Shown here: positions 27,364-36,106 of the stretch, piece by piece
How the letters are laid out: every line of letters begins with the position of its first letter
Position numbering within the stretch: the stretch's first letter is position 1
From: Mesorhizobium loti
Lineage (GTDB): Bacteria > Pseudomonadota > Alphaproteobacteria > Rhizobiales > Rhizobiaceae
Length of the DNA: 64,000 nt
Reading direction: 5' to 3'
Assembly: GCF_001510895.1 (NCBI RefSeq)
Contig: NZ_LPWA01000100.1
Span: 1 to 64,000, forward strand
Translations under genes and position numbers: made by a program
The notes under the pieces: generated by a model
Database searches by the model: none
Seen by the model: the letters and a program-made list of their open reading frames with translations, nothing else
What the model was told of the DNA's origin: nothing

Positions 27364-28143
27364 ATGCACGCCCCAGTCAATACCAGCGCCCCTGCGCCGA
27401 TTCTTTCGGTCGGGGGTGTAACCCTCCAGTACAAGACGCCCGACGCCGTGGTGACGGCCACGCGCCGCGTCTCCTTCGACGTCTTTTCCTCGGATCGTTT
27501 CGTGCTTCTCGGTCCGTCGGGCTGCGGCAAGTCGACCTTGTTGAAGGCGATTGGCGGATATCTTGCGCCGATGGAAGGCAGCATTCGTCTGAAAGGGCGC
27601 GAAATCTCGGCGCCCGGACCGGATCGCATGATGGTCTTTCAGGAGTTTGACCAACTCCTGCCTTGGAAGACGGTGCGCCAGAACGTCGTCTTCGCGCTGG
27701 TGGCGAGCGGGCGCGCGACGCCTGCCGAAGCCGAGGAGCGATCTCGCTCCTACATCGACAAGGTTGGACTGACCAAGTTCATCGACAGTTATCCGCATAT
27801 GCTTTCGGGCGGCATGAAGCAGCGCGTGGCGATCGCTCGCGGCATGGCGATGGAGCCCGATGTCCTATTGATGGATGAGCCCTTTGCGGCGCTCGACGCC
27901 CTGACCCGCCGCAAGATGCAGGACGAGTTGCTCCGGCTTTGGGAGGATACTCGGTTTACGGTTCTGTTCGTCACCCACTCGATCGAGGAAGCAATCCGTG
28001 TCGGCACGCGCATCCTGCTGCTTTCGCCGCATCCTGGCGAGGTCAGGGCGGAGTTGAACAGTATCTCGCCGGACGAACTCGGCACGGCGACGCAGTCGGC
28101 GCTCGAGACGCGCATCAACGAAATGCTCTTCGCGGCACATTGA
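27364..28143 (+). CDS. ABC importer ATPase, NitT/TauT type
   Basis: Nucleotide-binding subunit, 259 residues. Walker A GPSGCGKST, Q-loop MMVFQEFDQLLPWKTVRQNV, signature LSGGMKQRVAIARGM, Walker B VLLMDEPFAALD and H-loop FVTHSIEEA are intact. The sequence is closest in pattern to SsuB/TauB/NrtD ATPases that serve sulfonate, taurine, nitrate or pyrimidine-type importers. A GGGAGGACCG precedes the ATG. It is followed by permease and binding-protein genes on the same strand. Confidence 0.9.
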   Translation: MHAPVNTSAPAPILSVGGVTLQYKTPDAVVTATRRVSFDVFSSDRFVLLGPSGCGKSTLLKAIGGYLAPMEGSIRLKGREISAPGPDRMMVFQEFDQLLPWKTVRQNVVFALVASGRATPAEAEERSRSYIDKVGLTKFIDSYPHMLSGGMKQRVAIARGMAMEPDVLLMDEPFAALDALTRRKMQDELLRLWEDTRFTVLFVTHSIEEAIRVGTRILLLSPHPGEVRAELNSISPDELGTATQSALETRINEMLFAAH

Positions 28144-28159
28144 GACGGAGGCGATTATC

Positions 28160-29026
28160 ATGACCAATCTCCACACGATGCGTCAGGAAATCATTCGCGA
28201 CGTCCAATCCGGCGATGCCCCGGTGGTAGCCAAGTCGCTCAGCGCGTTCGAGCGGGTCTATCGCCTCGGCTTTGTGCGCAAGGCGCTCATTCTAGCCGTT
28301 CTCGCGCTTGCCTGGGAAGCCTATGGCCGATGGCTCGGCAACCCACTGCTGTTCCCGACTTTCGGCCAGACTGTCGAGGCGTTTTACACCAATATCGTCA
28401 ACGGCGTCCTTCCACAGCGAATGATGGTTTCGTTGCAGACTTTGGTGATCGGCTACAGCATCGGTATCGCGCTGGCGGCACTGCTGACGACGCTGGCCAT
28501 AGGCTCACGCATCGGTGCGGACCTGCTCGAAACCCTGACCTCCATGTTCAATCCGCTGCCAGCGATCGCGCTTTTGCCGCTCGCCCTCATCTGGTTCGGA
28601 TTGGGCTCTGGCAGCGTTGTCTTCGTTCTGGTTCATTCGGTGCTGTGGGCGATCGCCCTCAATACCCACGCGGGGTTCCGGTCCGTATCGAACACATTGC
28701 GGATGGTCGGCCAAAATTACGGGCTCCGCGGTTTGAAACTAGTAAGGCTGGTCCTGATACCGGCTGCGTTCCCGGCCATTCTGACCGGTCTCAAGATCGG
28801 TTGGGCATTCGCATGGCGCACCCTGATCGCGGCCGAACTCGTCTTCGGCGTATCGTCTGGCTCAGGTGGCCTGGGCTGGTTCATTTTCGAAAACCGCAAC
28901 CAGCTTGAAACGGCCAACGTTTTTGCCGGCCTGTTCACGGTCATCCTGATCGGTCTCTTCGTTGAATACGTCATCTTCGCCACCATCGAGCGAAAGACGA
29001 TCCGTCGCTGGGGCATGCAGCACTAG
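28160..29026 (+). CDS. ABC importer permease, NitT/TauT type
   Basis: A 288-residue inner-membrane permease of the BPD_transp_1 superfamily. It has about six hydrophobic helices and the EAA-loop region NTLRMVGQNYGLRGLKLVRL followed by VLIPAAFPAILTGLKIGWAF, typical for this subfamily. It lies 16 bp after the ATPase gene with GGAGGCG upstream of the ATG. The substrate cannot be read from the sequence. Confidence 0.9.
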   Translation: MTNLHTMRQEIIRDVQSGDAPVVAKSLSAFERVYRLGFVRKALILAVLALAWEAYGRWLGNPLLFPTFGQTVEAFYTNIVNGVLPQRMMVSLQTLVIGYSIGIALAALLTTLAIGSRIGADLLETLTSMFNPLPAIALLPLALIWFGLGSGSVVFVLVHSVLWAIALNTHAGFRSVSNTLRMVGQNYGLRGLKLVRLVLIPAAFPAILTGLKIGWAFAWRTLIAAELVFGVSSGSGGLGWFIFENRNQLETANVFAGLFTVILIGLFVEYVIFATIERKTIRRWGMQH

Positions 29027-29072
29027 GCGACACCACCAAGGCCGAATAGCCACATCATCAAGGGAGGAAAAG

Positions 29073-30090
29073 ATGAAATTGAAGTCATGGCTTTGCCGCG
29101 CATTGATCGCAGCGGTGTTTAGTGCAGCTGCGGGTGCCTCGGGTGCCCGGGCGGAAGTGAACGAAGTGCGCATTTCCAAAGGGTTCGGCATCCTCTACCT
29201 GCCGCTGATCGTCATGCAGGACCAGAAATTGCTAGAGAAGCGTGCCAAGGCGGCCGGGCTTGGCGACATCAAGGTCACATGGATGATGTTGGACGGCGGC
29301 AACGTCATCAACGATGCCATGATGGCCGGCACCCTCGACTTCGCCGGGACCGGCGCGCCCGGTTTCATAACGCTGTGGGCCAAAGCAAAGGGCATCCCAG
29401 GAGTCGAGGTTGTCGGAGTTTCAGGGATGAGCTCGGTGTCGCTCTGGTTGAACGCCAACAAGCCGGAACTGAAATCGCTGAAAGACTTCACCCCGACCGA
29501 CAAGATCGCGTTGCCGGGGATCAAGACATCGCTGGCGGCCGTCGTATTGCAGATGATCTCCGCCAAGGAATTCGGCCCCGATAACTACGCCAAGATGGAC
29601 CCGCTGACGGTCAGTCTTCCGCATCCGGAAGGACTGGCCGCGCTTGTCGGCGGCAAGACCGAGGTCAAGGCCCATTTCACTTCACCGCCTTTCCAGTACA
29701 TCGAAGCCAAGTCCGGGCGTGCACACGGTGCTGAATTCAGTCGACTATCTGGGCAACATCACGCTCGACGTCACGTTTGCCCCAAAGAAATTCGTCGACG
29801 CCAATCCAAAGATGACCCAGGCTTTTATCGACGCAACGGACGATGCCAACGCTTTGATCGCGAACGACAAGAAGCTCGCCGCGGAAATCTTCGCCAAAGG
29901 CTCGAAGACCAAGGTCGATCCCGCCGAGGTCCAGAAGATGATCGAGGACAAGGACGCTCGTTTTGCGACGACGCCCAACGGCGTGATGCAGTTCGCCGAT
30001 TTCATGCACCGCACCGGCGCGATCAAGGTCAAGCCGGCCAATTGGAGCGACATGTTCGTCCCGCAGTTGGCCGGCCGACCCGGAAGTTGA
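29073..30090 (+). pseudogene. ABC importer substrate-binding protein (one apparent frameshift)
   Basis: Periplasmic binding protein of the SsuA/NitT type. The ATG at 29073 follows AGGGAGGAAAAG; the signal peptide ends at SGARAE. The first 215 residues (VRISKGFGILYLPLIVMQDQ; DFAGTGAPGFITLWAKAKG) and the last ~125 (NSVDYLGNITLDVTFAPKKF; FADFMHRTGAIKVKPANWSD) are in different frames. The shift is near 29711-29716 and needs one base removed (or two added), so it differs from most other breaks in the window. Intact otherwise, about 339 residues. Confidence 0.83.
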
Positions 30091-30217
30091 AAATCGTTCC
30101 GTTCCAAGCCAAGAACCGCGATGACCGTTGCCGCGGTTTTTGATTTTCCATCCTTACATCTGAAATTGCCAGAATGGCTCCGACTGTGCGGGAAGCGCTT
30201 CGGCGAAGCGCTCCTTG

Positions 30218-30493
30218 CAGGCGGACGAGCGGCGACGTTCCAAACCTCGCCGCCCGCAATGCCCAAGGATCATTCAGACACGAACAGCGTCTGGACCTTC
30301 GCCCACTGGTCGGCGGTGCGGAAGCCGCCGCGCGTCGTGTAGCTCGACACCGGGAAGGCCATCCAGCGCGGCAGCCAGCCGTCAACTCTCTGCCTGCCGT
30401 TTTCGCCGGCGAGGAAGTCGAGGATGATCTTCTTTTGCGTCTTCACCTTCTCCGAAGAATTGCCATCGGCGACGATCCTGCCGCCGATGTCGG
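30218..30493. repeat. Direct repeat, functional copy (partner 24759-25016)
   Basis: 3' end and flank of the parB-like gene, repeated in the same orientation about 5.46 kb away on the other side of the two-component/ABC cargo. The copies differ at roughly one base in ten plus a 12-base gap, so the duplication is not recent. Confidence 0.7.
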
Positions 30494-31999
30494 CGAGGAT
30501 TTCGTTGGCGACTTGCCTGTCACGCAGCAAATCGAAGAAGGCATCGTCGGCTTGCCACCAGCCGCGCATGTCGAGACCTAGATGGTTGCCGAGCGCTCGA
30601 CGATGGCGCTGCCGGCGCTCAGCGTCTCGGCCATGACCAGCGAGAGAATGCGCCCGACATCGTCATCGGAAAGCGCCAGCAGACGGGCAAAGACGGTCGC
30701 CAGCGCGAAGTCGTCGCCGTTGCCGCCAGCCACCGGACCATCCTCGTCGAGCCTGCCGAGCGCGGCCAAAACCGCGCGTTGCTTCTCGGCAAACGCCGCT
30801 TGCGCCTTGCAGGCGGCAACGCTTTTTGCCACCTCCTCGTTGGCAGCGCGCTGCGGCTCGACGCGCACCGTCCAGAGGCCGGAACCGACAATGGCGTGAG
30901 CAACCATCAGCCGCAGCGCGACACCCGGATGGTCGAGCAAGGCGGTGCGCACGGCGGCGTGCCGATGCAGATCGACATAGTTCTGCATCGGTCCGCTGAG
31001 TTCCGGGCGCGACGGTTTTGCCGGCGCTTCGACTTCCTCGCCGGCCTCGCCTTCGGCGCGGGCGCGGCGAGCTTCCTTGCGCGACAGATAGCCTTCATGA
31101 GCCTCGACTTCGCCGCGCTGCGAGACGGTGATGATCACCTTGCCGCCCTTCTTCTTCGGCGTCTTTTCGTAGTCCCATGCGTGAAAATACTGGCCGGGTT
31201 CGAGCACCGTCACGTCCGTCCAGCCGGCTTTAGAATAGGCCTCGCCCTTGGCGGCGATCGCCTCGTTCTGCTTTTGCCAAAAGAGATCGGCATCGGCGAA
31301 ATAGCTGTCCTCGCCGAACAGGTCCGACACAATCAGGCCGGGATAATCCGCGATTGGGAACAGCGCCACCTTGGTGGAAATCGACTGACCGCCGAACAGC
31401 CATTGCTTCAACTGCCAGCCGCGCGGGGCTCGGTTGTCGGGATCGGCATAAAGCGCCAGCCAGTCCTTCTGCTGCGCCTTCGAGGCCATGGTGAGATGGC
31501 GCACCGTCTCGGTGTCGATCTCCTCGCGGCGATAGGCTTCCCGTATCTTGGGCAGCAGGTCGCCGAGCGCCAGAATGCGCTTCACTTGATGCTCGGTGAG
31601 GCCGAATGTGGCGGAAATGTCGGCGATGCCCCTCCCCTCCTTGATGAGGCGCGTAAAAGTTTCCCACTGCGAGACTTCGTCAGGGTCGAGGCGAGCAATG
31701 TTCTCGATGAGCGAAGCTTCGAGCGCGTCGGCGTCGTCGCCGTCCTCCATGATGGCGCATGGCAGCGGCTCGCCCTCGCCGCGCTCGTCGGCGACCGTTT
31801 TGGCGGCGAAATAGCGCCGCCGCCCGGCGACGATCTCGAAGCTGTCGGGCGTACCGTTGGGCCGGATCAGAAGCGGCACCAGGACGCCGCGCGCCCTGAC
31901 CGACGGCAGGATGTCGGAAATGTCGGGCGCGCGTTTGGAATGGCGCATGTTGATGGCGGAAACGCTCAACTGGTCGATGGAAACGTGGGCAAGCTGCAT
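30270..31999 (-). pseudogene. ParB/RepB-type nuclease-like ICE protein (one apparent frameshift)
   Basis: About 575 residues. The N-terminal ParB domain holds VSIDQLSVSAINMRHSKRAP, LLIRPNG and FEIVAGRRRYFA, then the KorB/ParB helix-turn-helix ISATFGLTEHQVKRILALGD. The remaining ~350 residues are the ICE-type C-terminal region ending MAFPVSSYTTRGGFRTADQW and TLFVSE. Near 30588 the frame stops after AIVERSATI; one added base gives ERLGNHLGLDMRGWWQ and joins the C-terminus. Large ParB-like proteins of this kind are common in rhizobial ICEs and plasmids; partition or nuclease function is not established. The start is the ATG at 31999 with GGAGAA upstream. Confidence 0.85.
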
Positions 32000-32083
32000 G
32001 GTTCTTCTCCTTTGTCTGGGCTTGGAAAGCCCCACCGCGAGGCCGAAGGCCGAGCGGCGGGATGTTTTGCGCCTGCGGCGCGG

Positions 32084-32494
32084 TCATTCCGCCCGGTCGG
32101 GCGGAAGCTCGGGAAGGGAAATCGAGAGCGCGGCGGCGGCGGCCTGCCGCAAAAGCCGCTCGGCCTCGGTGATGTGGCCGGCAAGGCGCGCTGCCTCGGC
32201 GTAGACCGAGAGCGGAAAGCGCGGCGCGAAAGCGAGATCGCGCTCAATGCCGATGCCGATCGGACCCTCGACGGCTTGCAACTCGGCAAGGCTCACGCTG
32301 CCCAATTCGGGGAAGCCGAAACCGAGATCGCAAAGCCCGAACAGCGTGTCGCCATCGGCGTCGAGTTCGCTCAGAAGCCACGTCGCCGCGCCTGTCGGAT
32401 TGAACAGTTTGACGACGGGAACGTGGTCGGTTTCGACCTCGGCCGCGCCGTTGGCGATGAGGCGCGCGCGCAAGTCGGCGGTGATCAGGATCAT
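32084..32494 (-). CDS. DUF2958 family protein
   Basis: A 136-residue protein with the DUF2958 pattern: MILITADLRARLIANGA, VPVVKLFNPTGAATWLLSEL, DGDTLFGLCDLGFGFPELG. No enzyme activity is established. These genes regularly lie between parB-like and ardC-like genes in alphaproteobacterial mobile elements, as here. The C-terminal ~45 residues are Ala/Leu-rich and helical. Confidence 0.88.
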   Translation of the reverse strand: MILITADLRARLIANGAAEVETDHVPVVKLFNPTGAATWLLSELDADGDTLFGLCDLGFGFPELGSVSLAELQAVEGPIGIGIERDLAFAPRFPLSVYAEAARLAGHITEAERLLRQAAAAALSISLPELPPDRAE

Positions 32495-32529
32495 GGCAAA
32501 GCTTCCTTGTCGGAACAGGTTGGACTGGG

Positions 32530-32772
32530 TCAGAACAGGTCGAGTTGATTGCGCGCGGCTTTATCGAAGAGGCCGACATCGAGCGGCTTCTGCGCCGCGC
32601 GCGGCCGCATCGGCGCGTCCATCAAAAGCTCAAGCCGGTTGCGGGTGGTGACCCGCCTTCGCGAAGCCCGCTTCGGCGGGCGAAGGAAGGTCGGGCGGAC
32701 GCCCGGAACGAGCGTCTGCTCGCCTTCCGGCGTCGGCTCACTTTGCAGCGGAAGGGGGCCGCGCGCGCTCAT
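32530..32772 (-). CDS. Small basic ICE protein of unknown function
   Basis: An 80-residue basic protein that begins MSARGPLPLQSEPTPEGEQT and ends KPLDVGLFDKAARNQLDLF. The ATG overlaps the ardC-like stop (ATGA), so it is co-translated with the antirestriction gene. The C-terminal VGLFD....QLDLF motif recurs in short proteins downstream of ardC-like genes. No function is known. Confidence 0.6.
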   Translation of the reverse strand: MSARGPLPLQSEPTPEGEQTLVPGVRPTFLRPPKRASRRRVTTRNRLELLMDAPMRPRAAQKPLDVGLFDKAARNQLDLF

Positions 32773-33734
32773 GCCGCGATTCCTTCCCGCATCTTGATTT
32801 CGGCATCGGCCTGGAAAGCCAGCAGGAAATCGGCGGCTTTCGAGGCAAGGCTTGCAGCACGAAAAATCGCGCGGTTGTCCTCGCGCAAAACCTCCAGCCA
32901 AGAGGCGATGTAGTCGGCGTGGCGCACGGTCGGGGTGATGCCGAGTGACGAGCAGGTGAAGGCAGCCGTGATCTCGGCGACCAGTTCCTCGCGTGCATAA
33001 AGTTTGGTGCCGAATGAGCCGGAGAGATCACGCGCAAGCCGCGTGGGGTGCCCGCTCCAGTGGCCAAGCTCATGGAAGCAAGTGCGATAATAGTTGATCT
33101 GCTCGAAGAAGGCCGGTTGCGGCGGCAGCTGAATGAAATCGGCAGAGGGCATGTAAAAGGCGCGGTCGCCGCCGATGCGGATATCGGCACCGGTTGCCCT
33201 AACCAGCGTCTCGGCATGCGGGATGATTTCGCGTTCGGGCAGCGGTTCAGGCTGGCTGTAAAGCCCCTCGGGTAATCCCTCGCATTGCGCGACATTGAAG
33301 ACGGTGAAGCGCTTGAGAAACGGAATTGCCTGCGGCTCGGCGTCCTCGGCCTTTGCGCGTTCCTTCTCGCTTTTCGGGATGAAGCGATCGGCATGCACGA
33401 TGGTCGTGCCGTGCTCGCCTTTCCTGACATTGCCGCCAAGGGCAAGCGCCTGCCGGAAGGTGAGCCAGCTCTGGCCGGGGTAGCCGTGTTCGATCACCGC
33501 GCCCCACAGGATCAGGATGTTGATGCCGGAATAGCTGCGCCCGGTGGCGGCATTCTTCGGCAATCCAAGGCTGGCCTTGGCGCTGCCCCAAGGCTTCACC
33601 CAAGGCACGCAACCCCCCTCCTGATCGGCGATGATGCGGTCTGTGATTTCCGAATAGAGGCTCGCCCTCTGAGCCTCGCTCCACTTGCTGCGACCAACTT
33701 CTCCGCTAGCGCTGCGTTTGCCGGTTCTGCGCAT
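32769..33734 (-). CDS. ArdC-like antirestriction protein
   Basis: A 321-residue zincin-type protein. The N-terminal ssDNA-binding domain (about 1-135) contains LYSEITDRIIADQEGG, PWVKPW and YSGINILILWGAV. The C-terminal metallopeptidase domain has the zinc motif CFHELGHWSGHPTRL (about residues 225-240), then YAREELVAEITAAF. ArdC proteins protect incoming single-stranded DNA from restriction during conjugation. The ATG at 33734 was chosen over an upstream Met because it matches the family N-terminus. Confidence 0.9.
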   Translation of the reverse strand: MRRTGKRSASGEVGRSKWSEAQRASLYSEITDRIIADQEGGCVPWVKPWGSAKASLGLPKNAATGRSYSGINILILWGAVIEHGYPGQSWLTFRQALALGGNVRKGEHGTTIVHADRFIPKSEKERAKAEDAEPQAIPFLKRFTVFNVAQCEGLPEGLYSQPEPLPEREIIPHAETLVRATGADIRIGGDRAFYMPSADFIQLPPQPAFFEQINYYRTCFHELGHWSGHPTRLARDLSGSFGTKLYAREELVAEITAAFTCSSLGITPTVRHADYIASWLEVLREDNRAIFRAASLASKAADFLLAFQADAEIKMREGIAA

Positions 33735-34351
33735 GACTTGACCTCCGCTCGCCAATCTCGCTGCGCCCTTCCCCGCAAAGCGGGGTGGGCGGCGAAAACG
33801 ACCGGAAAGGCCCGCCGTCAGAGGTGGCCGGCATCCGCAGGACCGGAACGCAAGTGGAGGACCCGGAGCGCTAGCGCAGGGTTGCGGGCCGCCGCGGCGG
33901 GCCTAGAAGGGAGAGCCGCCCACACCGCGCCGCCGGGAAGGCCAAATTGAAAAAACAACGCCGCCCTCGGGCGGCGACCGGCACAGCCCGCAAGGGCTGC
34001 CCGCGCCAGGGGGCGAAGCCGAATGGCCGAGACCGCCTGAGCCACGCGAAGAACAAGCGGGCTCGGTTCACAAGCACCCGGCGCGCGCCATCAGGCGCGC
34101 GGGCGCCGCGATTGCTCTAGTGCTTAAAACCCACTGGTCGGAACGAAACCGATAGTCCGCACAGCGGCTGCGATGCTGTCGGGCGGCCACAGCGATCCTT
34201 GCGATCGGCCTTGACGCGTCCGGTCAGTACTTGAGGCGAATGCGGGATCAGGCCCGGAAGCGATCGAAGCGCCGCGGAACGCCGCGCGATGAAGCCAAAG
34301 AAGTCGCGCTCAACAGTCATCGGGCTCTCTGGCGCTCGAGCGAAACTTTGC
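33735..34351. other. GC-rich leader and repeat region
   Basis: No gene supported. Contains one copy of a ~109 bp ICE sequence (34000-34108, partner at 42120-42228), with embedded short inverted repeats such as gggcggcgacc and gcgcgccatcaggcgcgc. The upstream part is the leader of the ardC-like operon. Confidence 0.5.
34000..34108. repeat. ICE direct repeat, copy 1
   Basis: About 109 bp sharing cgcgccagggg, gagaccgcctgag, agcgggctcggttcac and gcgcgcc.tcaggcgcgc with 42120-42228 in the same orientation. In copy 2 the qseC/qseM pair follows directly; after copy 1 there is cargo instead, with only a qseM fragment at 35874-36006. Confidence 0.75.
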
Positions 34352-35150
34352 TCAAAAGGCAGCCTTGAGGCCGAAGGACACCGACATCACCTAGAAAGCC
34401 GACGCGACGGTATTTTCCCACTGGCCATTGAACTCGCCGGGGACGGTGGCGTAGCTCCTTTCGTCGCCGCGGGTTTGGAACACCCGGTCGAAGGACCCGC
34501 GCAGGTACAGCGAGGCAGATGGCGTGACCGCGCAGCTGACCGCGACATCGGCTCCCATGGCCGGCGCTGAGTATAAGTCGTCGTAAATGCGACGTTGGGG
34601 CCAGTGATCGTCGATGTCCTCGAAGCCGATGGTCAGGCCGGCTCGAATGCCGCCGCTGATGGAAAGGTCGCCAATCACGTGCTTGCCGCTCAGGCTAAAG
34701 GAATCCGATCGGCATCTTTTGGTGATTGCCTCACGACCTTACGATCGCCGGGCCAGATTGGATGGCGGTCGCGAAACAGGGGATCGCCGCTCGATTCGAT
34801 GCCGTATCCCCCATAAGCCGTCCATTTGACGTCGGTATAACGGAAGCCCGCGCCGATGGCGAAACTACTGGTGCCGGTACTAGCGACGATCCGGTCAAGT
34901 TGGATGGAGCCGCTGAAATAGTGGTTTAGGTTGGTGTCGGGCATAACCGCACGGCCGCTCCAATCGCTGTGGAGCTTGCTGGCCCAGTCGCGATCGAGCA
35001 TGTGCCCGTCGCCGCCCGCGCGCGTTACGGTCACGGCCCGGTTATCGATAGCGCTATGAACTGCCCCGGCAATGTCAAATCGGTGGGCTAGGCGGGCCGG
35101 GGAAAACGCGAGAAGCTGCCCGTTCGACCAAAGCGCATTCAGGCAGCTGG
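34352..35150 (-). pseudogene. Omptin-family outer-membrane protease, disrupted
   Basis: Remnant of a beta-barrel surface protease. The upstream part shows DWASKLHSDWSGRAVMPDT, LNHYFSGSIQLD, GAGFRYTDVKWTAYGGYG; the downstream part in another frame shows SGGIRAGLTIGFEDIDDHW and GADVAVSCAVTPSASLYLRG. These fit omptin barrel strands. One base is missing near 34700, and an in-frame TAG at 34391-34393 cuts the last strand; beyond it the frame continues VMSVSFGLKAAF and ends at 34352 with the terminal Phe typical of outer-membrane proteins. No clear signal peptide could be placed. Active-site residues cannot be confirmed. Confidence 0.6.
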
Positions 35151-35400
35151 GTGCTGGCAGGCACTGTTCAAAAGCCCGGCCATCTTGGACGCATTGCGCC
35201 ACGGCGAGGTATGTGGATGCCGGTCAGACTATGGGACACGCGATCGTCGGCACCTTCTCTGGCAAGCAAACCTGCGGGGTGAAGCGCGCAGAAAATGGCT
35301 CTACCAGTAGACCTCCGTGCAGCAGAGCCTCTCCATCTGGGCGATTTCCAAATCGAAAATTGTCTCTCCACTCCGGCTACGCTTGGAGCTCTCGTGCTTA

Positions 35401-35673
35401 TTATGATGGGCTGTGTTCCACGGGTTCAAGGGTGGTATCACCGGCTAGGGGAGCGCAACGAGCCGATGAGCTGTGTGGATCGTGGTTTACTGCCCCAAGC
35501 CCTCGCTTCCAGACGATATAAAGCACAGCCGCCGAGTACACGATCTGCATAAACAAAGTGCACAGTGCCGCTTGCACCAAGACAGCGGTGACGGAGCCTG
35601 TTAGACAGAATGTGGCAATCGCGAAAACGGCCAAAGTCCCGATCATGCCGGTTAAAAGGCGAGCCGCGCGCAT
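35401..35673 (-). CDS. ExoX-like exopolysaccharide production repressor
   Basis: A 90-residue membrane protein with two hydrophobic helices (about 8-28 and 33-55), starting MRAARLLTGMIGTLAVFAIA and continuing CLTGSVTAVLVQAALCTLFM. The pattern resembles the small ExoX/Psi family that restrains exopolysaccharide synthesis through ExoY-type glycosyltransferases. A nod box lies ~95 bp upstream on the same strand, so it may be induced by NodD and flavonoids. Family assignment rests on size, topology and the LTG....LV.....I...Y...VLY pattern. Confidence 0.65.
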   Translation of the reverse strand: MRAARLLTGMIGTLAVFAIATFCLTGSVTAVLVQAALCTLFMQIVYSAAVLYIVWKRGLGAVNHDPHSSSARCAPLAGDTTLEPVEHSPS

Positions 35674-35766
35674 TGATCAATCCCCATTGCCCAGATGGTA
35701 CGCGACCGCGCTCTTTAACCTGTTGGCCGCAAAGTCTGATCTCATTGTTCTAATGGAGAAGCACGC

Positions 35767-35813
35767 GGTTGGAACAATGGATTGTTTGGATGCGCGCCAT
35801 CGATGCGATGGAT
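35767..35813 (-). promoter_or_regulatory. Nod box upstream of the exoX-like gene
   Basis: Minus strand from 35813 reads ATCCATCGCATCGATGGCGC then ATCCAAACAATCCATTGTTC, matching the nod box at nearly all conserved positions of the first two blocks (ATCCAT, GATG, ATCCAAACAATC). The downstream gene is the exoX-like gene at 35401-35673. Confidence 0.7.
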
Positions 35814-35873
35814 GACCTCCTGCCAACGTGTGCGCATGGCACTACGATTTCAGCTGTGCCCGCCACATCCAAC

Positions 35874-36006
35874 GCCAGGTACGAAGAAATGGCCGACCTG
35901 ACCCTCGGCTTCGATCCGGGGGGCGAGCCTGAACGCGCCCGCAACGCTGCGCGCAGTCACCTCGACCGGGCGAACTGGATGGTGACGACAGGCTACAGGG
36001 AAACAG
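35874..36006 (+). pseudogene. qseM-like fragment
   Basis: The frame reads YEEMADLTLGFDPGGEPERA, RNAARSHLDRANWMVTTGYR, the C-terminal half of the QseM-type helix-turn-helix protein found intact at 42579-42845. The N-terminal half (PWSDSLT.YDKEHF) is missing; the sequence before it belongs to the nod box region. It marks where copy 1 of the repeat/qseC/qseM module was interrupted by cargo. Confidence 0.75.
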
Positions 36007-36106
36007 TTACCCAGCCGAGAGCCGTCCCAGGGGTATGAGGGAATGCAAGGTTGCAGGGACGCGGCTCGCCTCACCCGGCCTGTTGCGCTGGCTGCGTCTA
36101 ACCCTG

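Noticed and set aside
30779..32548. 589-codon plus-strand frame opposite the parB-like gene
   Set aside because: Lies over the clear ParB and DUF2958 genes on the minus strand and encodes no recognisable protein.
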